Below the pieces are notes generated by a model. The model searched no databases. It was given only the letters and a program-made list of their open reading frames with translations, and was not told the origin of the DNA. 64,000 bases of DNA, taken from contig NC_068576.1 in the NCBI RefSeq assembly GCF_025698545.1, forward strand, positions 53,230,390 to 53,294,389, written 5' to 3'. How positions within the stretch are numbered: the stretch's first letter is position 1; each line of letters begins with the position of its first letter. Origin of the DNA: Gossypium raimondii (taxonomy: Eukaryota > Streptophyta > Magnoliopsida > Malvales > Malvaceae). Positions 58,801 through 64,000 of the stretch are shown here, in pieces. Made by a program: the position numbers and the translations under genes.

Positions 58801-59575
58801 TCTTGAAAATATGTTGAAATGGATTGGTTGTGTTGGCTTGATCTCTGTTTAAAATTTGCAGGGAGGATTAGATAATTATAAAGGGGTTATACTGAGTTTA
58901 AAAAAAAATCAGTAAAATCTGGTAATACCTCGTATCCTATTCTGGCGACGGATACGGGTAAGGGGCGTTACAATTTCAAACAAAAATTTTAGGTTAAATT
59001 ATACAATTGATCTCTATATTTTTTGTTTTGAGTAATTTAATTTTTTTTCTTTTATGTTCTTTTGACTTTTCTTTATTTTTCATCCTCTTCTACTTCTCCC
59101 TTTGTTTTCCTCCTTTCTCCATCTCTTTTAATGTAGTTTTTTTTCTGTTTTCTATTTGTTAAAACTAAATGGGAAGAAGAAAAGAAAAAGAAAAAAATTA
59201 AATTGTTCAAAAAAATAAAAGTAAAGGGACTAGTTTTAACAAATGGAAAACACAGAAAAACTATGTTAAAAAAGATGGAGAATGGAGGAAAACAAAGGAA
59301 GAAGCAGAAGAGAATAAAGAAAAAAAGAAAAAGAAAAGCTAAAAAAACATAAAAGAAAAAAATTAAATTGCTCAAAACGGAAAAATATGTGGACCAATTG
59401 TATAACTTAACCTAAATTTTTTTTGTTTAAAATGATGATTTAACGTGGCACATCAGCTTACCATTACACTGTTAACAACAATTAACGGCTCAGTGACTAA
59501 AACATAACATTTCAAACATAAGTGATTAAAATGTAATCTAAGGTAAACAAAAGTGACTATTTTGATACTTTATCC
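55834..59575. mobile_element. Mutator-like foldback element, split by a solo LTR
   Basis: The ends gggtaaagtatcaaaatag and its inverse at 59575 are terminal inverted repeats that extend inward through 'gttacattttagtcactta', 'gagccgttaattg' and a C/T-rich tract mirrored by an A/G-rich one. Without the LTR at 56012-58972 the element is about 776 bases and nearly palindromic. Directly flanking it are identical 10-base sequences aaatgtaaaa at 55824-55833 and 59576-59585, a target-site duplication of the size made by Mutator-like transposases. There is no transposase, so it is non-autonomous. Confidence 0.85.
56012..58972 (+). mobile_element. Solo LTR, Gypsy-type (2.96 kb), fossil
   Basis: The element starts tgtaatgaccc and ends gggcgttaca, and is flanked by the 5-base duplication atttc (56007-56011 and 58973-58977). 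It interrupts the left arm of the foldback element, which becomes continuous with its mirror arm when the insert is ignored. The sequence includes four or five imperfect copies of 'ttagcctggactggtaat' at 57960-58200, known to me from cotton Gypsy LTRs. No coding region is seen, so it is a solo LTR formed by recombination between two LTRs. The exact target duplication suggests it is moderately young. Confidence 0.8.
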
Positions 59576-59585
59576 AAATGTAAAA

Positions 59586-59967
59586 CAGTAAACTTTTATA
59601 TAGAGTTAAAGTATAATGGTAAATTTATCTTTAATTTATAAGTACAATCATAAATATCATTTAAAATGAAATATAGTGATAATTTTAATTTCACTTAAAA
59701 GTAGAGAAAATTTTGCACATAAAAATATACTTTTAAAATTAATGATATATATTTTTAAAAAATTACAGTATATTTTATTAATACATGTAATTAATCCGTG
59801 GTATATTTTGTTCGTAGAATATTGAGTGTAAAGAATAGAGCAAAAACTCTATAATAGTAACGGCACCACCAGATCCTTGCTATATCATCAACCCTCCCTC
59901 CCTCCCTCAATCTTCTATTTCTTCTTCCTAATAAAACGCTCTTCGGATTCTTCAAACCCCCAAAACA
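59586..59967. other. Spacer and promoter/5' UTR of CLPR2
   Basis: AT-rich to about 59850. Then comes a 'tgctatatcatc' TATA-like site near 59878 and a C/T-rich leader with (CCCT)n at about 59892-59908 before the start codon at 59968. Confidence 0.5.
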
Positions 59968-62601
59968 ATGGCAATCTCACTTAATACAAATCTTCATCAG
60001 CCGTCTCTGAGGTTATATTTATTTTACTGTATAATACATAATTGGTGTATTTCTATACGTATATATATGACGTGGGTATTTTCTATTTTCTTCGTTTATT
60101 GTTTTGCAGTTGTGGGACTAAGGTTTACTCTGGTTTGAAGCTTCAATCTCCCTGTATGTTTGCTTTCTTCACTTTGGAGTAACAGAATTCCTTTTTTCAT
60201 ATACCCTAAAATTTGAACTTTTTTTTGGGCTAATTGTTACTATTTTGAAGGTTTATTTGCAACTGGGAGACCAAACTTGACTGCGGACTTCTATACCAGA
60301 GTTAATAAGAGTCTCCAATGCGGGTAACCAGTCTCTACTTTGAACTTCTTCTTATTTTTATTAATCGTGTATAATGGCTTGTAATTGGAGATATGTTCTT
60401 ATTTATTTTGATTATGGGACTCTCTAGGGCAACTTTACAGTTCATAAATTTGAATTTTGGATTTTTACAGTTTGCTTCTTGTAAGTAAAAATGATGTTTG
60501 AATTTTGTTTCTGGTTCCAAGGAAAAGAAAAAAAAATTGCATCTTTTAGTGTTCATAATTAATATGTTTGATTTAAAGCTTGCTCCTTTAAGCATATCTG
60601 GCATTTGTGATGGCTACTCTGTAGCTGTATGCCTGCCTTGTTCTGATTTTTTACCATGGTTAGTGTTGTATTCTAGTTCCTTATTTTATTTCATGGAAAT
60701 GGAGCGCTTTATCTAATGTAGTCTCAACTGTATAATACGCGGCAACTTTATATTCAAGTTTCGAATTAGTTCTTCAAATATTTGCATTTCTTTGTCTGCA
60801 GAACGCGAAGCTGCAAAGCAACAAGGTCACGAGTAGGGATGATGCCAATAGGAACTCCGAGAGTTCCCTATAGAGTTCCAGGTGAAGGAACTTGGCAATG
60901 GGTTGATTTATGGAATGCACTAGTGAGTAAACTTAGCTAATTCTAATTATAAATCGGAGAACCTAGTTTCAAACTGAACATGTTCTAGCATGGATGCTGT
61001 TCAGAGTATTGTTATGTTGTAGATGATTCGAACGTACCCTTATAATCCTTTGCTGTTTTACTGTTATATGGATATCTTTCAGTTGGAAAAGTGGTTTGAT
61101 AATCTGTTTCAGCATCTGTCCTAGATTTCCATTGTTGCCTGAATCTTTTGTTTTCATGTACTTTCAAACAAGCTTTGAATTCTATTATGTGCCTTCTAGT
61201 GGTTAATGACATACTTTGGAATTTGGATGCAGTATCGAGAGCGCGTTATTTTCATTGGACAACATATAGATGAGGAATTTAGCAACCAAATATTGGCAAC
61301 GATGTTATACCTTGATAGTATTGATGATAATAAAAGGCTTTATTTTTACATTAATGGCCCTGGCGGGGATGTAAGTTTCTTTTGATTTTTTAAATGCTTT
61401 TGCTGATGTATATATTTAAATTTCTAATTTCTTATCTTTGGTCACTATCTGATATGGACTTGGCGTTGTTTACAGCTTACCCCAAGCTTGGCTATCTATG
61501 ATACCATGAAAAGCTTGAAGAGTCCTGTCGGCACCCACTGTGTAGGCTATGCCTACAATCTAGCAGGCTTCCTGCTTGCAGCTGGGGAAAAGGTATCACT
61601 TCCATCTAAACCCGTAAACTTTGTGGTATTACTTTTGCGAGTGTAGGCTGTGAATTCTTGTGGCATGATGCATGAAGTTATCCCTCAAAGTTTTAAAAGT
61701 TTTAGACTTTTTTAGCTGTGCACTGCTGACCAAATAGTGATTCTTGAATTTTCTTTTATTTTGGTATGGATGTAATAATAGCAACAGAAAAAAGCTACCG
61801 CCCCTGACCTGATTGGGCTTTTGTAATCCATGATCTGTGCATCAAAGCTGTTTCTAGAGCCTACTGTGAAATTTTCTTTTAACGCCTTATGTGAGGCATC
61901 TGTTATTTGCAGCTGAAATGGGAAATATGATATAATTCTTTCTTGTTTCCTATACATGAAGGGTAATCGCTTTGCAATGCCTCTTTCAAGAGTTGCTCTA
62001 CAGTCTCCAGCTGGTGCAGCTCGTGGTCAGGTATGACTGCATGCTACTGTGGTGAATTATAATAAAAATTTTCATTGTTATCATTTTGATGATCATAAAA
62101 TTATTTAATGTCAACAGGCTGATGATATCCGTAATGAAGCCAGTGAGCTTCTTAGAATCAGAGATTACCTTTTCACCGAGCTAGCTAAGAATACAGGCCA
62201 GCCTGTTGAGAAGGTGATGTTAACAGCTCAATCTCTGAAGTGATTACAATAATGTTCTGTTCTTTTTTTGGTTTGATTCATTTCAGCATTGCTAGCATCC
62301 TTTTTTAACTCCGGGTTCTAAACACAATCACCTAAAATCTCCCTTTTCTAGCTTTCATTCGCTCTCTCGGCTAAAGTTCATTTGTTCTTCTGTTACTTTT
62401 CTTGTTTATATGTTCATTGTTTTACCTGTTGAAACAGAACTAACAATGAATGTGCACATGCAGGTCAACAAGGATTTAAGTAGGATGAAACGCTTCAATG
62501 CACAAGAAGCTCTTGAATATGGGCTTATTGATCGTATAGTCAGACCACCTCGTATCAAGGCCGATGCACCTCGTAAGGATGCAGGAACAGGCCTTGGTTA
62601 G
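59968..62601 (+). CDS. CLPR2: ClpR2, inactive subunit of plastid Clp protease (279 aa)
   Basis: Nine exons: 59968-60011, 60110-60153, 60251-60323, 60802-60922, 61233-61370, 61476-61592, 61962-62030, 62118-62213, 62464-62601, all in frame. The N-terminal ~50 residues are a plastid transit peptide ([19 protein letters not shown]). The rest is a ClpP fold: [63 protein letters not shown], then [12 protein letters not shown]. The catalytic serine is replaced by Asn168 and the histidine by Gln193, and the usual aspartate region reads RMKRFN, so it is a non-catalytic ClpR subunit. The length equals what I recall for Arabidopsis ClpR2 (279). It would sit with ClpP1 and ClpR1/3/4 in the R-ring of the stromal Clp core, essential for chloroplast development. 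Confidence 0.97.
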
Positions 62602-63002
62602 TGTTTATTATTTCCCATAACAAAATGGCTTGATATAGCTGTAATAGTATTATGTTTCTCAAATTTATGTGCACGTTTTTGCATAAAGTGTTATATTTGA
62701 ATGCTTTGAAGTTAATTGATCCTAATGAAGTTTTCCCCAAAGAAAGAGCCAGTCAAGCTCCATTAGGTATTTATAATGGGTCATTTTTAATCTCATCAGT
62801 GCTGCTTTTAATCTCATACTTGGGTCCAATTTAATACCAATTTACAGCACAAGTTCAAAATGGGTTGGGTTTATTGTTAGTGCCCAATTCCCCAGAAGTT
62901 ACAAAGAACCCAACAGAAAAGATACTTCAGTTTTGGGGTCTAATCATGATTTTAGTCTCCAACTTAATTCCTCTATTTTAATTTTGCATACTTTGATTTC
63001 TA
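62602..63002. other. 3' UTR and spacer after CLPR2
   Basis: Probable 3' UTR followed by AT-rich sequence. Nothing else recognised. Confidence 0.5.
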
Positions 63003-63538
63003 GGTTAAATTCTGCTATTAGATGAAAGCTGTGGATTTAGTTTTTATACTTTAATTTGGTCATTTTTTATTATTGTATTTTTTAAGTTTTAAAATTTCAG
63101 TTTTTATTAAATGATAATTATTAAATTCATTAAGTTCTGTTATTTTAAAATTTGAGGCGACAAATATATCAATATGTGTGATATTATGTCAGCTTACTAT
63201 TTGCATATTACTAAAAAATCTAGTTAACGGATTAATGATTGTCATTTGTATATTAAAATTTTAAAATTTGAAAAGTACAAGGATTTAGAATGATCCTATT
63301 TGATTATATGGATTAAATATACAACTATATGTAGAGTGTAGGATTAGTAATCAAATTTAACCAACCGAACAAATTTAATTGCTATTGTTTAGGTCAAGAT
63401 TAAATTTTCAAAATTCATGAAACAAAGGACTAAAATTGACTATTTTTAAAAGTATAATATTAAAATTGATCAAAATAAAGAATAGGAGTTAAACTCACTA
63501 CTTTCGTAAAGTATAAGAATTAATAACAAAATTTAACC
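63003..63538. mobile_element. Short inverted-repeat element (MITE-like, 536 bases)
   Basis: The left end ggttaaattctgctatta returns inverted at the right end (taataacaaaatttaacc), with partial similarity inward ('atactttaatttggtca' against its mirrored form). The interior is AT-rich and noncoding. A target duplication was not identified. Confidence 0.5.
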
Positions 63539-64000
63539 ATATTTATATAATGTTATTAGTAGGTTTTAAGTGAGATGTAAATTTATTATTGGTTGAATAT
63601 GGTTAATTAAATTTTAAGGGATGTAATTGAATGATAACAAGGGAAAAACTTTAGCTCATCATATTAATAGAAAAATATAATTTTATGTCATCATATTAGT
63701 TTGGAGTGACTAATAATTAAATTATGTTAATTTAGGGAATTAAGTTTCAAATTTTAGTTTTGATACTTCTTTCCGGTTAATGTAATTCTAGTATTCGTCT
63801 TTAGAATAAAAAAAGAAAGAAAGAAGGAAAACCCAGCAAATAGCATCACGCTTTTGCAACATGATTAACTACGACATGATAATTGCAGGAAAAAAAAGGC
63901 TTATATCATTAGCACAGACATTAATTAGTATAATAATAATTAACAAATTCCTGCAACTTTTGAAGGATTCCAAGATGGATGGCCATCAACAATAAGTCCA
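63539..64000. other. AT-rich end of window
   Basis: No gene or repeat recognised. The last bases (ggatggccatcaacaataag) are less AT-rich and could be the edge of something beyond the window. Confidence 0.4.

Noticed and set aside
59073-59375. 100-codon minus-strand frame rich in phenylalanine
   Set aside because: It is created by A/G-rich sequence in the arm of the Mutator-like foldback element; low complexity.
1-64000. A previously undescribed multi-gene system
   Set aside because: The recognised genes belong to separate, known eukaryotic pathways with ordinary spacing. No clustered unknown genes, shared regulatory signals or fusion proteins were seen.

Overview
This is plant nuclear DNA, AT-rich, with intron-containing genes separated by long repeat-filled spacers. 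Plant-only gene families (KEULE, CLPR2, methylsterol monooxygenase SMO1, DUF641/IRKI, DUF7054), a nuclear insert of plastid DNA, and repeat types that I associate with cotton point to a eudicot, most likely Malvaceae and probably Gossypium. The genus is inference, because no alignment was run.

Layout. 1-8 kb has no recognisable gene. It holds an LTR fragment (1.4-1.8 kb), a 1.6-kb palindromic foldback element (2.0-3.6 kb) and a plastid insert carrying trnI-CAU and the first codons of ycf2 (4.37-4.70 kb). 8.0-8.8 kb is a two-exon DUF1442 gene, facing possible last exons of an unknown minus-strand gene at 9.2-9.5 kb. A fossil LTR fills about 10.0-12.5 kb. 14.9-16.4 kb is an IRKI/GIL1-like DUF641 gene. 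17.5-18.8 kb is a second foldback element, and 19.9-23.1 kb is a decayed minus-strand LINE carrying a younger insertion. 23.7-31.5 kb is a 21-exon KEULE (SEC1) gene, convergent with a five-exon SMO1 gene at 32.7-35.2 kb. 38.1-38.8 kb is a nuclear gene for a plastid-type YidD protein. 39-44.8 kb is repeats. 44.9-45.9 and 47.9-48.8 kb are two tandem DUF7054 paralogues. 49.9-51.9 kb is a cornichon cargo receptor. 52.7-54.4 kb is the TFIIH subunit TFB5, with a PPR-gene fossil inside its probable 5' UTR intron. 55.8-59.6 kb is a Mutator-like foldback element split by a solo LTR, both with clean target-site duplications. 60.0-62.6 kb is CLPR2, followed by a small inverted-repeat element.

The genes do not form a pathway. 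They are housekeeping and cell-biology genes: membrane fusion in cytokinesis (KEULE), ER export (cornichon), sterol C4 demethylation (SMO1), plastid protein turnover (CLPR2), plastid membrane-protein insertion (YidD-like) and transcription/DNA repair (TFB5). Exon coordinates were read from GT/AG sites, frame continuity and remembered orthologue sequence. All nine spliced models of recognised genes keep frame across every junction and have lengths close to what I remember for their families. I found no CRISPR array, operon-like cluster or convincing new biological system. The most unusual content is structural: long hairpin elements, nested insertions and gene fossils.
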